Shown in pieces: positions 44,230-55,001 of a stretch of DNA of 64,000 nt. Position numbers and translations under genes: made by a program. Positions within the stretch are counted from its first letter, which is position 1. Each line of letters begins with the position of its first letter. The stretch covers positions 6,078,293 to 6,142,292 of the forward strand of contig CM039210.1 of the NCBI GenBank assembly GCA_008360975.2. Direction: 5' to 3'. Below the pieces are notes generated by a model. That model had not been told where the DNA came from. It made no database searches and was given only the letters and a program-made list of their open reading frames with translations. Origin of the DNA: Lichenostomus cassidix (taxonomy: Eukaryota > Chordata > Aves > Passeriformes > Meliphagidae).

Positions 44230-45140
44230 GTGCTTTTTGCCTTGCGCTTGCATCAGCCACTAACCCTTTTCGCACATGCTTACTTGGTATCCCAGGCTTT
44301 GATAATACTAGCTTTGCACGGTTTTCAACTAACAACTGCTCACGAGCTGCCAATGTTAGCCATTGTACTGCTCTCTTGTTGTCGGGTCTTAATACCTCAT
44401 TGCCATGAGATCCTCAGGAGTTGGATCTCTTGGGGAGCCGAGCTCTTAATGCAAGTGGCAATGAAACAGGCTGCATAACTTTTGGTAGCCCCATAGTGAT
44501 TCCTAACAGCACCTGGTTGACTCCCCATACGGCAGAATATGCTAACATCTCTGCCCAATGTGGTCCACATGGAAGTTATGGCCGGGGCAGTGGTTATATA
44601 CAAATTTGGGCCAATAAAAGTGCCCTTGCCCTTCCATCAGGTGTATTTCTCATTTGTAGAGACCGTGCATGGCAGGGAGTTCCGAAAAGTGCTTATGGGG
44701 GACCATGTTATTTGGGCAAACTCACTTTACTTGCCATGAATAAAACCACTGCAGCCAATTTAATGCGGTCCAGAAAGAGACGCAGTCTTACTTTGGATGC
44801 AAACTGCAATGATGAAGTAGGCCTATGGAATAAACCGTCTCGGGTTTTTGATGGCCTATTCGGAATTCCATGGGGTGACTGGGGTATAACAGGATGGCTT
44901 CGCTATATCTTGCAAGTAGGATTAGTGATTTTACTTGTCCTTGTTGGCATAGCTGTTATTCTACCTTGTGCCTTGCAATGCTTGAAAAAATCATTATCAC
45001 AGACAGTGAATCAGCTTTGGCTCGCACAAACGCGTAAAGAAAACAGGGGAATTGTGGAAAGCTGGCTTCTAGAGAAGGGACACGCAGATGTAGATAGATT
45101 GCTTCTTAACAATAGCCATATTCAGCCAACTATTAATTAG
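44230..45140 (+). pseudogene. Provirus B env, alpharetrovirus-like, ectodomain deleted
   Basis: The surface-subunit part begins about 44230 (PFRTCLLGIPGFDNTSFARF), with several N-x-S/T sites. A TGA at 44406-44408 interrupts it. The frame then runs to 45140 without a break. It includes LPSGVFLICRDRAWQGVP, which resembles the alpharetroviral surface C-terminus, and a furin-type RSRKRRS site. Only about 20 residues later the sequence jumps to GDWGITGWLRYILQ and a membrane anchor (VGLVILLVLVGIAVILPCAL). Thus nearly the whole TM ectodomain is deleted. The last 88 bases of coding sequence lie inside the U3 of the 3' LTR. The 5' part of the surface subunit is also missing. Family role: receptor binding and membrane fusion. 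Confidence 0.82.
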
Positions 45141-45443
45141 ATACCTTCGTCCAATCAGCGATCTAAGGTCACCACGACTTTCTGCAACATAGGAGTCGTG
45201 GGGGCCGTCTAGAATGCGTTAATTGGTAACAAATATGTAGAAATCAGGCACTATAGGTAAACATAGATACATGTTAAGGCAAGTAGCCAAACTTAGGGCG
45301 TGGAAGTATATAACCAATAGTATTGTATGATTACAGAATATGCATGAGTTAGTTAACTACACTATAAAATTGTATGCTGTAAATCAATAAACTGAAGCTT
45401 GTGGTAAATTCATATTGGATTGTCAAGCCTCCGTGTCTCGGCA
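45053..45443 (+). repeat. 3' LTR of provirus B
   Basis: 391 bp from TGTGGAAAGCTGG to TGTCTCGGCA, preceded by AAAGAAAACAGGGGAAT, a plausible polypurine tract that also codes for the env tail. GGAAGTATATAACC is the TATA region and ATCAATAAACTG the polyadenylation signal. Confidence 0.92.
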
Positions 45444-45646
45444 TGTAGGTATACTGGTGATAAAAGGAATAGGGACAACATGGGCCCTCTCTGGAAGGAA
45501 ATGTGAGATTTTGTTACCATGAACATGGAGAAGGATGAGGTACTAAATTACTTTTTTTGCCTGTCTTCACCAGCAAGTGTTCCAGTGACATGACCTGAGT
45601 CAGAGAAGGGAAAGGCAGGGACTGGGAGAATGAAGAACTGCCCATT

Positions 45647-46108
45647 TGTGAGAGACTGGACTTTTATGGGTTAATGACTCAAAACATTTCTAAGTCGTGA
45701 AGGCCCAGAGTGCTTTGCTGGAGCTGTGTTTGGAGGTAGGGAAGGCAGACTTTTGGGTATGTAATGGACAGAGGGTGAATGATCAGCTATGAGTGAGATA
45801 AGAGATGGAGCCTCTCATCATGCTAAATTCCCCTCCCTTACACAAACCACTGGGTTGTAAAATAACTCCTCCTCCCTTACCCTGGGAGGGTCTGATGGGG
45901 CAGATAATATTATAGATAATGTTATAGATAATAATAATCAAAATGGCTGCCTACCTGCTTTCCTTTGCAACCAACTTGTTCTAAAGTAAACCCTAAATAC
46001 ATCTATTTACAAACATCAATCATCCAGTGTTGTTTCACTCTAATCCACCACAAGGGATGTATTAACAAGAACCTAGGTTACTCTCATCTCCTGGGATGGG
46101 TTGTAACA
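45647..46108 (+). repeat. Solo LTR N, TSD CCATT
   Basis: 462 bp, TGTGAGAGACTGG to GGTTGTAACA, with CCATT at 45642-45646 and 46109-46113 in CR1. The family is not recognised elsewhere in the window. Orientation is uncertain. Confidence 0.88.
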
Positions 46109-46195
46109 CCATTGTAGGAGAGGATCCGGTTTGAGACCATCTAAGGAACCTGAAGGTGGACAAGTCAATGGGACATGATGAGATGCATCTGCAGG

Positions 46196-46450
46196 TGTGG
46201 CTAGCGCAGGTCTTTCCCATGAGAATTCTTTTTGTGTTTTATAAATAAAGTTTGGATGTTATTAAAAACAGTGTCCCAAGATCTGGATGGTGCAGGCCTG
46301 GCCAATCAGGCCTAGGGGGAGGTTTCTGACTGACCAATCTGGGTGACCTGTGAAAACTCTATATATATGATGAAATCAAAACAATAAAGGTCTTTCCTTC
46401 TTGCCACTGAGAACTGAGTTCTTTACTCTGCTAGCTGCTCAACAGCGACA
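46196..46450 (+). repeat. Solo LTR, family A, TSD TGCAGG
   Basis: 255 bp, TGTGGCTAGCGCAGG to CAACAGCGACA, with TGCAGG at 46190-46195 and 46451-46456, inserted in CR1. Confidence 0.95.
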
Positions 46451-47086
46451 TGCAGGTCCTGAAGGAACTGACAAAGTGGCTAAACCACTATACATCATAT
46501 CTGTTGAGGCATTCAGTGAAGTTCCCACTAAATGGAATATGGGAAGCATAACTCCCATTTTTTAAAAATGGAAAAAGGAAGACCCAGGGAACTATAGGCT
46601 GGTCAGTCTCAACTCAGTGCCTGGCAAATTCATGGAGCAGATCCTTCTGGAAACTATGCTAAGACATATGGAAAAGAAGGAAGTGCTTGGTGACAGCCAC
46701 CATGACTTCACTAAGGGCAAATCATGACTGAAATTTTTGGTGGCCTTCTATGACAGGATTACAGTGATGGTGAATGAGGGAAGAGTGACTGTTGTCATCT
46801 ACCTGGACTTGTACAAAACATTTGATACTGCCCTGCATGACATCCTTGTCTTTAAACTGGAGAGACATGGATTTGATGGATAGACACGGATTTGATGGAT
46901 GGACCACTTGGTGGATAATAATTGACTGAATGGTCGCACTCAAAGAGCTGTGGTCAATGGCTTGATGTCCATGTGGAGATCAGTGACAAGTGGTGTTCCT
47001 CAGGGGTCCATATTGGGACCAGCACTATTTAACATCTTTGTCAGTGATATGGACAGTGGGATTGAGTGCACCATGAGCAAGGTTGC

Positions 47087-47559
47087 TGATGCTGGATGAT
47101 TTTTGCCTTTTTTTCTTTTATATATTTGTAGCCTTCCCAGTACTTTTCCCTACCCTTTTCCCCAGCTAGAAAGACCAAACACATTGCAGAGCTCCAAGCC
47201 CCGGGGGGCACAAGGCCCCTATCCTATCTTTGTTTTACCTGGGAACCAAGGTTGAGAACAAGGTCTTCAAGACACATTTTTATAAACAAGTACAGCTAGT
47301 ATCAAGGGGGATGGGGGGGGCTCCAGAGAAGGGGCTTGACCTGGGGGGAATTGCATCACCACTTGTCCTCCTAACTGGTGCTTTTTATCAACTATGCTAA
47401 TTTACTAAAACCTATAAAACTGTATTCACCCCTGTGGGGGTAGGCTTTTGTGGATATTTTTCCATAACTGCCCCTGGAACTCCAATAAAGATCTACTTTT
47501 GTATTACCTCCTATACTAAAATTATCTCGAGTTTCATTTCTAGGCTGAAAAAGGCAACA
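47087..47559 (+). repeat. Solo LTR, family F, TSD TTGC
   Basis: 473 bp, TGATGCTGGATGATT to AAAGGCAACA, with TTGC at 47083-47086 and 47560-47563. Closest to the copy at 39218. Confidence 0.93.
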
Positions 47560-49111
47560 TTGCCAATAACACCAAGCTGAGTGGTACAGTCAACATGCTG
47601 AAATGAAGGGATGCCATCCAGAGGGACCTTGATAGGCTTGATGGGTGGGCCTGTGCAAACCTCATTAAGTTCAACAAGGTGAAGTGCAAGTTCCTGCAGA
47701 TGGGTCAGAGCAATCCCAAGCACAAGTACAGACTTGGCAGAGAATGGATTGAAAGCAGCCCTGAGGAGAAGGTCTGGGAAGTGTTGGTGGATGAAAAGCT
47801 TGACATGACCTGGCAATGCATGCTTGTAGCCCAGCAAATCAATTATATCTTTTTAAGTATAGCCAGCAGGTTGAGGGAGGGGATTCTCCCCCTCTACTCT
47901 GCCCTGGTGAGACCCAACCTAGAGTATTGCATCCAGGTCTGAAGTCCTCAGCACAAGAATGACATGGGCCTGTTGAAGCAGGTCCAGAGGGCCACAAAGA
48001 TGATCAGAGGGCTGGAGCACCTCTTCTGTAAAGACAGGCTGAGAGACTTGGGCTTGTTCAGCCTGGATAAGAGAATGCACTGGGAAGACCTTATAGAAGC
48101 CTTCCAGTATCTAATGGGGCCTACAAAAAAGCTGAAGAAGGATTTTTTGCAAGGGCATGTAGTAATAGGACTAGGGGAAATGGCTTCAAACTGAGGAGGG
48201 TAGGTTTAGATTACACATTAGGAAGAAATTCTTTACTGTGGGGGTGGTGAGGCATCAGAGCAGGTTGACCAGAGAAGATGTGGAAGCCCATGTAGCAGGA
48301 TGGTCTGCCTGGAGTGGGGGTTAAATAATTCAAACAATACCCTATTTGCAAAGCTACCAGAGGTAAATGGAAAAGGGGGTTCATGGTGCTTTTGGTGTTG
48401 AAGAATGCTGAAACTAGTCTGACTCATCAATCCCAAAATTAAACATCCTGATAGTGAGGTGAAGATATAGCAGACCTGGCAAAGTACCTGATAAAGGAGC
48501 AAACAAGTGATACTACTGAAAACTTATCTAAAGTTGCTGAGCTGACACAGATGGCCTGGAGACTAATGATTGACAGTCCAGTACTAATACTATAAAAGCC
48601 TAGTCCCACTTTTTAACGACAGGATCTTCTAACATATCTCTTCTTGAACGGTGTGTGGAGATTCCTCCTTGAGTGGGGACATCCCTCAAGGTTACTCCTC
48701 AAGGCTGAGTGAAAGAGATTTTCCCACAGTCCCTAGGTATGGGTGAGCAACATCAATCTCCATTTAATAATTTTTTTGCTAGCTTTAATATAATTGCTTT
48801 AATATTGCTTTTAAAATAGTGCACTATACTATATTAGTAGTTATAGCTACCTATACTGTGTAGTAAATAATTCTGATTAAGGTATTTTGTCTAAACATTA
48901 TCATAATAAATGAATGATTTTTATATAAATATATCTGGTTTGGCATCCTTAATCCTGTAGAACAAAGTTGTATAAAGGTTCAGTTACATCTATACAATGT
49001 TTTAGACATAAACTGTTGACCAAGTCTGGGACTAGGATTAGATCCAGTCACAACCAGACTCTTCTCTGAGGAGTTTAGAAAGCAAGGGGGTCCTTTCTGC
49101 ACCTTGTGACT

Positions 49112-49580
49112 TGTAGTGTGCTTATGCTGTTCTGGAGACTTCTCCCTGGCAGAAACCTGTACCATCCCATGCTGTAATCTTATTGGTTTACCCCTTTCTC
49201 CTCCCTGGTTTCTCCCCTCTGGCTTCCCCTAGTTGGTTCTTCTGAGTAACCACGCCTCTGTTCCCTCTCCTGATAACCCATGGCGAAAGCCTCCCTCGGG
49301 GTTCACCATCTTGGCTTTCCAGCACTCCGAACCCTCCCCCGCCTCTCCGTCCCTCTCCACCCTCCTCTGACCCTCGACTGTGGACCTTAATAAATCCCTG
49401 GAAACTCCAGATGGTGATCCTGCATTTCTTCCATCGCCACACCTTCTCGGAGTCTCGCGTCCCCCGCAGCCCCACTGCCTGCTACAGCCACGTGTCTGCC
49501 TCGCGTGTTCTGGCCACGGGTGGCCCCCTCCACATTGCGGCGTGGGGTGGCCGCTTGTGAATCGTGACCGCGTTGCCGCA
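49112..49580 (+). repeat. 5' LTR of element L
   Basis: TGTAGTGTGCTTATG to GCGTTGCCGCA, with CCTTAATAAATCCC near 49385 as polyadenylation signal. It retains CpGs that the 3' LTR has lost. Confidence 0.93.
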
Positions 49581-51608
49581 AATGGTGCTCCGTGTGCGGA
49601 AGGAAAGAACAACTGCCGGAACACGCCAGATCCAGCGCGCCGCGCCGCTGTGGGAGCAGCCAGCCGCGTGCCGTCCCGAGCTGTTTGCACCGCGCGCGCC
49701 GCCTGAGCCCGCGCGCCTGGTGCTGCCCGCTCGCACCGCCGCCGAAACATTGCAGCGCCGAGGACCTGCCGCCGCCCGGTGAAGAGCCGCTGGTGCCGCG
49801 CTTGTGCGCCGCCGCTGCCCGCGCCGTGGAGAGCCACCGGCGCTGCGATCAGCTGTCGTGCCGCGAACCGGTGCCGCGCTGCGGAAGAGCCTGCCGCGCG
49901 CCCCGCACAGCGCCGCCGCGGCGCCACGAGGCGCCGCCACCTTGCGTCACTGCTCCGCCGCGCGCGCCCCGCCCGCTCCAACTCGGCGCCGAAAAAACCC
50001 CACGCTGCCAAAGTCCATCTCTTCTGTGAAGCGCACGTCCTGCCTGCAAGCGTGGAACTCCTTGGGGACACAGGTGTGTCCATAGAAAATGACCCTGAGA
50101 GAACCGTGGGGAACTTGCTGAATCTGTATTTCTTTGCTGGGGAAGGACAGTGACGAACTGTAGGGACCGCGAGGCGGAGACCAGTTGTCAGTTAACAAAA
50201 GTCTGCCAGAGGTAAGCGTGAGTGACGCCAGACCTTGCTAGTGAGATAGCAGCGCCTATACTGCTAAGCAGGGTTTCTTTTCCGACCCTGGAACTCCGCT
50301 GCGGCAAGAGTGTGTGTAGTTCGCAGCGGAGGGGGAGTGAATGTTAGTGTGTGTGTGTGTGTGTGTGTGTGTCTCGAGTGCACCCCGCGGAGAGGGGGTG
50401 CGGGGGTGTGTGAGTTATAGAGTGCGGCAGTACGTAGGGCTCTGTTTGGGACCCCAGCTCATTTTTTTTAAGTTTAGCCATTAACAGCTAGGCAAGTGTG
50501 GCATTTTGAGGATAGAGCGCAAAAAGGGTTTCGGAAAGACCCGTCCGCCCGATCCTCAAAAAGAAATGTATTCCTTAGTTAAAACCCTTTTAGTTAAAGT
50601 ATATTTAGTTCACCCCTGTTAATAACTCTCCTCCTTCCCACTTTCCTTCTCCCTCTAACCCTGATAAGAGGTAGCTTGCCAGCCGCATCCCGTCAAAAAG
50701 ACGCCGGGTTGCTACCGTTCTCCCGGGCGCCTCGCTAGCTCCCCCTTTTCCCTTGCTAAAATGAGACTGATCAACTCATCCTGGCCCTTACCCTAAGCCC
50801 TCATACCTTACCCTCCTTTCCTACCCGCTCTCTCTTTAAATCGCCCTATGTAACATCAGGGTTAGCTCTCAAAATGGCGAGACCATGCTTAGAGTTTCTC
50901 CTTCCCAGAATCCCCAACATCTTCCCGCCGTGTGTAAGCTCCGCCCCTTCTCCTTGCACGTCATCGCGCTGTGCCCCCTGTACGTCACAGGGCGGAGAAG
51001 CATGGGAAGATCTCGCCCCTAAGTCCCCATGGCATGTCAGACCCGGAAGTGCTGGGGAGGGGGAGGAACTGCACGGCGCAGCCGGCCCGGCCCCGCCGCC
51101 TGGCAGGAAGGGCGAGGGGTGAAAGGGAATGGTTTTGTTAATTGCAAGCAGCCAGTGTGTAACATCAGACACTGTTAGCTGCTCAGAAATAATGATTGTG
51201 TTCTGAGTGCTATCTTCACAGGCAAAGAGACTCTTCCCAGTGACTCTGTCATCAGTCTGCATTCCAACTAGCAGCAGGCCACACCCCACTCCAGCAAAAC
51301 TGCTGCACAAACCAGCTCCAATTCCAGCCTGTTGTCAACAAAAGGAGTCGCTGCTTATCTCTACCTGCTGCGGAAGCCATACAATGGGAAGAAACCCACT
51401 ATCTGCCTAGAGAAATTTTACCAGCTCAAAAAGACTCAGACAATTTTCCCCTCTTTATTTTAAAATTTCCCTTAATCCTTGTGTGACCCTTTAAAGTAAA
51501 ACCAATGAGTTCAGCAGAAAAAAATTTTAACTTTTAACTCTATTGTGTTGCTTTTGTAACCATATTGGGGGTTTCTTTTTCTTTTGTATAAAACAAAAGT
51601 GGATTTGT
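49581..51608 (+). other. Interior of element L, GC-rich leader, non-coding
   Basis: It begins AATGGTGCTCCGTGTGCGG; the TGG at 49583 probably starts the primer site, but I cannot assign the tRNA. 49600-50000 is extremely GC- and CpG-rich. The plus-strand frame at 49779-50153 ends in a less biased stretch (LGDTGVSIENDPERTVGNLL) of unknown nature. A GT microsatellite follows at about 50346-50373. From 50450 to 51600 the sequence has no recognised motif. Confidence 0.6.
50346..50373. repeat. GT microsatellite
   Basis: About 14 uninterrupted GT units inside element L. Confidence 0.95.
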
Positions 51609-52077
51609 TGTAGTGTGCTTATGCTGTTCTGGAGACTTCTCCCTGGCAGAAACCTGTACCATCCCATGCTGTAATCTTATTGGTTTACCCCTTTCTCCTC
51701 CCTGGTTTCTCCCCTCTGGCTTCCCCTAGTTGGTTCTTCTGAGTAACCACGCCTCTGTTCCCTCTCCTGATAACCCATGGCGAAAGCCTCCCTCGGGGTT
51801 CACCATCTTGGCTTTCCAGCACTCCGAACCCTCCCCCACCTCTCCGTCCCTCTCCACCCTCCTCTGACCCTCGACTGTGGACCTTAATAAATCCCTGGAA
51901 ACTCCAGATGGTGATCCTGCATTTCTTCCATCGCCACACCTTCTCGGAGTCTCACGTCCCCCGCAGCCCCACTGCCTGCTACAGCCACGTGTCTGCCTCG
52001 CGTGTTCTGGCCACGGGTGGCCCCCTCCACGTTGTGGCGTGGGGTGGCCGCTTGTGAATTGTGATCGTGTTGCTGCA
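51609..52077 (+). repeat. 3' LTR of element L
   Basis: 469 bp, about nine differences from the 5' LTR, nearly all C-to-T or G-to-A at CpG sites. Confidence 0.93.
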
Positions 52078-52286
52078 GTGACTCAACAGAAAGGTTTCTC
52101 TAATGAACTTTGTCTGAAGCTCCCACTCTACTCATGACAATGCCCAATCCCTGGAGGTGTTCAAGGGGGCTTTGAGCTACCTGGTCTAGTGGAAGGTGTC
52201 CCTGCCCATGGCAGGGAGGGTGGAACTTGATGATCTTTAAGGTCCCTTCCAACCATTCTATGATTCCACTATTCTATAGTTTCAAC

Positions 52287-52658
52287 TGACTAAAGGTTTC
52301 TTTCATCCTTTCCCCTGCCCAACAGTCACTTTTATATAAAATAGTTTCACTGAAGTGATTTAATGCCTTAAAATTACAATGTTTAAGTAGGTTGAAGAAA
52401 GTTTTTTTTTTTTACTGGATCTCTGCAACCTCAATTTTAACAAGTGACCAGTTTGAAAACAGGTAACTACAATTTTCCCCATATATTTCCTATTATTAAC
52501 AGAAAGTATTTCATTTCTAAACAAAACTTGTGAAGCTGCATATTCAGACTCCAGAATCCACCTATGTACAGATGGTTCAGATCCCAGTTACAGAGCCCAT
52601 GCAGTATATTAAAATTCCTTTTGATGCTAAACAAGTTTTAGTTAGACACATACATTAC
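52287..52658. other. Host-like DNA, likely SNX2 intron
   Basis: AT-rich with no LTR or LINE signal, adjoining the exon candidate on its downstream (minus-strand) side. Confidence 0.5.
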
Positions 52659-52737
52659 CTTTCTAATGCTGCTCTTCTTTTTTCTACGAATTCAGCAGAT
52701 GAAGAATCTTCCTTGCCTACTTTAACCTTGGTCATGC
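52659..52737 (-). CDS. SNX2: SNX2 exon (PX domain), sorting nexin 2
   Basis: A 79-bp minus-strand exon, open in frame and encoding [20 protein letters not shown] followed by RAALER. This is the PX-domain segment of the retromer sorting nexins SNX1/SNX2. FVEKRR and the preceding Gly codon (completed by the first two exon bases) fit SNX2 better than SNX1. The acceptor is ACTTTTCTTCAAAG before GCATGACC; the donor is GAAAG followed by GTAATG. SNX2 is a PX-BAR protein of the endosome-to-Golgi retromer and binds phosphoinositides through this domain. Coding potential is intact, but no neighbouring SNX2 exon is seen. Downstream introns would have to span tens of kilobases of retroelements, or this is a relic. 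Confidence 0.75.
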
Positions 52738-53220
52738 CTTTGAAGAAAAGTGCATCATATTGATTTTATGTTAGCAAGGAAATCATTAACAAAACTGATA
52801 TGATTGGAAGATAAGGCTAAGCTAATCTTAAGACAAATTACAATGAAAACACCACATAGGAATACAAAGAACACAAACACTGTATGCTGCACACTTTTGT
52901 GGGAAACAGAACTATGAAATATGCAATTTCCTGTAATACATCTATTGTAATCAAAGGTTTTTGATAACTAGTTGAATTTGAATTTATGAAGACAATCTAA
53001 ATAAATGTCAGTTTCACTGGCCACTTGTGCTCTGAAGAAAAGTTACTCTAATAAAGCAGAAAAAGAAATTAAATCTTAGTTTATAAGTATATTGCTTGTA
53101 ATACTCAATTAATATTTTTATTCTATTTTTTTATTTCTAAAAATAAATGTGGAGGATTTTTTTTGTTTGGGTTGTTTTTTAGGGTTCCTTTTAAATTAAT
53201 ATATTGGGTATAAATGGCTA
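52738..53220. other. Host-like DNA, likely SNX2 intron
   Basis: AT-rich sequence upstream of the exon on the minus strand. No repeat family recognised. Confidence 0.5.
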
Positions 53221-53971
53221 GGCTTTGGGTGCCAGGGGGGCAGGCCCTGCAGGGGTGATAGCTATGGAAAGAGGTCAAATGCTATCCCATGCTGGTCACA
53301 GCTGGTTCCAATCAGCTTAACAATGGACCCACCACAGGCCAAAGCTGAGCCAGAGAAGTTAGTGGTGCCTTTATGAAAACGCATTTTAAAAAAGGCAATA
53401 AATATCAAGGGAAAAAAGAAACAAGGCCAGAGCAGTAGGGGAAACTCCACACTGGAGCAGGTATGTCCCTGAAGGGACTGCAGCCTGTGGAGGAACCCAT
53501 GCCACAGCAGAAGAAACGAGTAGAAGGAAAGAGCAGTGGAAGATAAGGGTAAGGAACAAGGAGTGGCAGAAAGAAACCCCTATATCTCAATCCCAACCTC
53601 CTGCACCATCTGTGGACTCACTGTAAAGGGACTGAGTATAAGATGCACCCATAATAAGGGGAGTAAAGACTACGAAGGGGGGACAACAACTGTCTGGCCT
53701 GAAGTTGAGCTTGAGAAAGTCACAAGGAAAGTGTTTTCCTTAAGTGTTTGTCTTCTTTTTTTCCCCCCCCCCCCATGTCCTGGTTCAAGCCCAGATCAGT
53801 GGGAGGGGGCATGGCAAAGAAATTGTGTTATTCAATACCATCTTATGTCATTGCCAGGTGTGTGGGAAAGGGACTTGTGTCAGGACATCCTCCCCCTCCC
53901 CTTTCTCCTTCTGCTTCGTGGCGGAACACAGATAACTCCGGTGGGGTAAAAAGCCCAGCAGGAGGTTATCT
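53221..53971. other. Unassigned sequence, possibly an old LTR at 53221-53560
   Basis: 53221-53560 is moderately GC-rich with AAAAAAGGCAATAAATATC (polyadenylation-like) and could be an LTR, but no termini are clear. The rest contains a C-run near 53763-53774. No coding motif. Confidence 0.35.
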
Positions 53972-54571
53972 TGTGGCGCCCGAAGGTCTGAGACCTCTAA
54001 CCTTGAATTCATATTTTGGCATGGAGAGAGGATGTGAAAAGAGAAACAAAGAAATGAATACTGACCGAAAGGCATGCTTTTACAATGATAAAATCTCACT
54101 AAAATACCCTAGAGGCAGAGGTTTCCTACACACACTCTGAAGATGTGCAGGGAACTTCTCCCCAGAGTCTGGACACAGACTCTGTGGTTACTTTCCTGGG
54201 AATTAAGTGAAAGGATTCCAAAGTATTCTCCACCACCAATCGGCTGGTAAGATACATGTGGTTCCTAAGTTATATTATTCTTGCTAGCTGTTAATAAGAA
54301 TAAGCATAATTGCAGTTTTAGCTATCTGTAGTTTGCAGTTATGCTATTCCTATGTAAGTATGTAGTTTGTCCTAAGTTTTTATGTCTGTCATTTTCTGTG
54401 TCTAATAAATGGTAATTTATATCATATTAGACTAATCGGTCATTATTAAAGAACCTTGTGAATGAGACCGAATCTTGGGGTGCTAGCCACCCTAATAAGA
54501 GTTACTGCCTGTTGCTAGAAGCCTGAGCAAATAGCAGAAACTCATAAAACTCCTGTCTCCCATGCATAACA
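53972..54571 (+). repeat. LTR, family E
   Basis: TGTGGCGCCCGAAGG to CATGCATAACA, about 600 bp. It has the TATTCTTGCTAGCTG box, GTCTAATAAATGG and GAACCTTGTGAATGAGA, all shared with other E copies. No exact target duplication was found. Confidence 0.8.
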
Positions 54572-54699
54572 GGACTCCCTCTCACTTCCAAGAAGAAAGG
54601 ACGTTCCTTTCTGGTTGGAGGAAAGCATGGTGGGCAGAGGCTCTGTCCACCATTTGTTTCATTGTCCTGGGCTTGGTGAGTATTTTGTATGTAAATCAC

Positions 54700-55001
54700 T
54701 GTCATGGTTTAAGCCCAGCTGAAGGTTAAGCACCACGCAGCCACTCTCTCAACCCCCACTCTCTTCCCCAACGCTGGTGGAATGGGGAGGAGAATCAAAG
54801 TAAAACTTGTATGTTGAGATAAGAACAGTTTAATAATTGAAAAGAAAATAAAATACAGTAATAATGGTAAATTATAATAATAAGGGACAAGCAAGTGATG
54901 CACAATGAAATTGCTCACCACTCACTGACTGATGCCTGACCCCCCTTCCCAAATGCAGATTGGCTGCCCTTCTGAGTAACTTCCCCCAGTTTATATACTG
55001 G
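54700..55001 (-). repeat. LTR K, part 1 (ERVL-type solo LTR split by provirus D)
   Basis: The plus strand starts TGTCATGGTTTAAGCCCAGC and runs to TTATATACTGG, where provirus D is inserted. It resumes at 62467. TTAATAATT and GATAAGAACAG mark the R region of this ERVL LTR type, read on the minus strand. Confidence 0.85.

Larger units (their letters stand above)
39813..45443 (+). mobile_element. Provirus B: alpharetrovirus-like env, pol-less ERV
   Basis: LTRs of the same family at 39813-41026 (containing an 808-bp insertion) and 45053-45443, with roughly ten base differences and one 15-bp duplication between them. It has a tRNA-Trp primer site, a gag N-terminal piece, a long AT-rich spacer and an env remnant; pol is absent. 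The flanks (GGGCCT and TGTAGG) do not match. CR1 on the left is minus-strand and on the right plus-strand, so the ends do not represent a simple insertion. Confidence 0.88.
49112..52077 (+). mobile_element. Element L: LTR element without recognisable genes, TSD GTGACT
   Basis: Two 469-bp LTRs (49112-49580 and 51609-52077) enclose 2028 bp. GTGACT is duplicated at 49106-49111 and 52078-52083, inside LTR E. The 6-bp duplication suggests a class II integrase. No gag, pro, pol or env motif is seen in either strand of the interior. Confidence 0.93.
48291..52139 (+). repeat. LTR, family E, split by element L
   Basis: 48291-49111 plus 52084-52139, about 877 bp when joined, from TGTAGCAGGATGG to CTCATGACA, within CR1. 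It shares the TTTTTTTGCTAGCTTTAA box with the other E copies. GCCCA occurs on both sides, offset by two bases, a near-duplication. Confidence 0.8.
45444..52286 (+). mobile_element. CR1 LINE, plus strand, split by four insertions
   Basis: CR1 ORF2 sequence runs 45444-45646, 46109-46195, 46451-47086, 47560-48290 and 52140-52286. RT-region blocks are recognisable at 46560-47080 (for example [19 protein letters not shown] in the frame near 46990), with many stops. The final part (52200-52286) has the CR1 3' end, GGTCCCTTCCAACCATTCTATG and ATTCTATAG. Each interruption is an LTR element, which orders the events. Confidence 0.87.

Noticed and set aside
49229..50083. 284-codon minus-strand frame across the element L LTR and interior
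   Set aside because: It crosses an LTR boundary and lies in extreme GC content, which lengthens random frames. No motif was seen.
52530..52763. 77-codon plus-strand frame at the SNX2 exon
   Set aside because: It runs opposite to the exon with its splice sites and recognisable PX sequence, and extends over intron. Likely chance.
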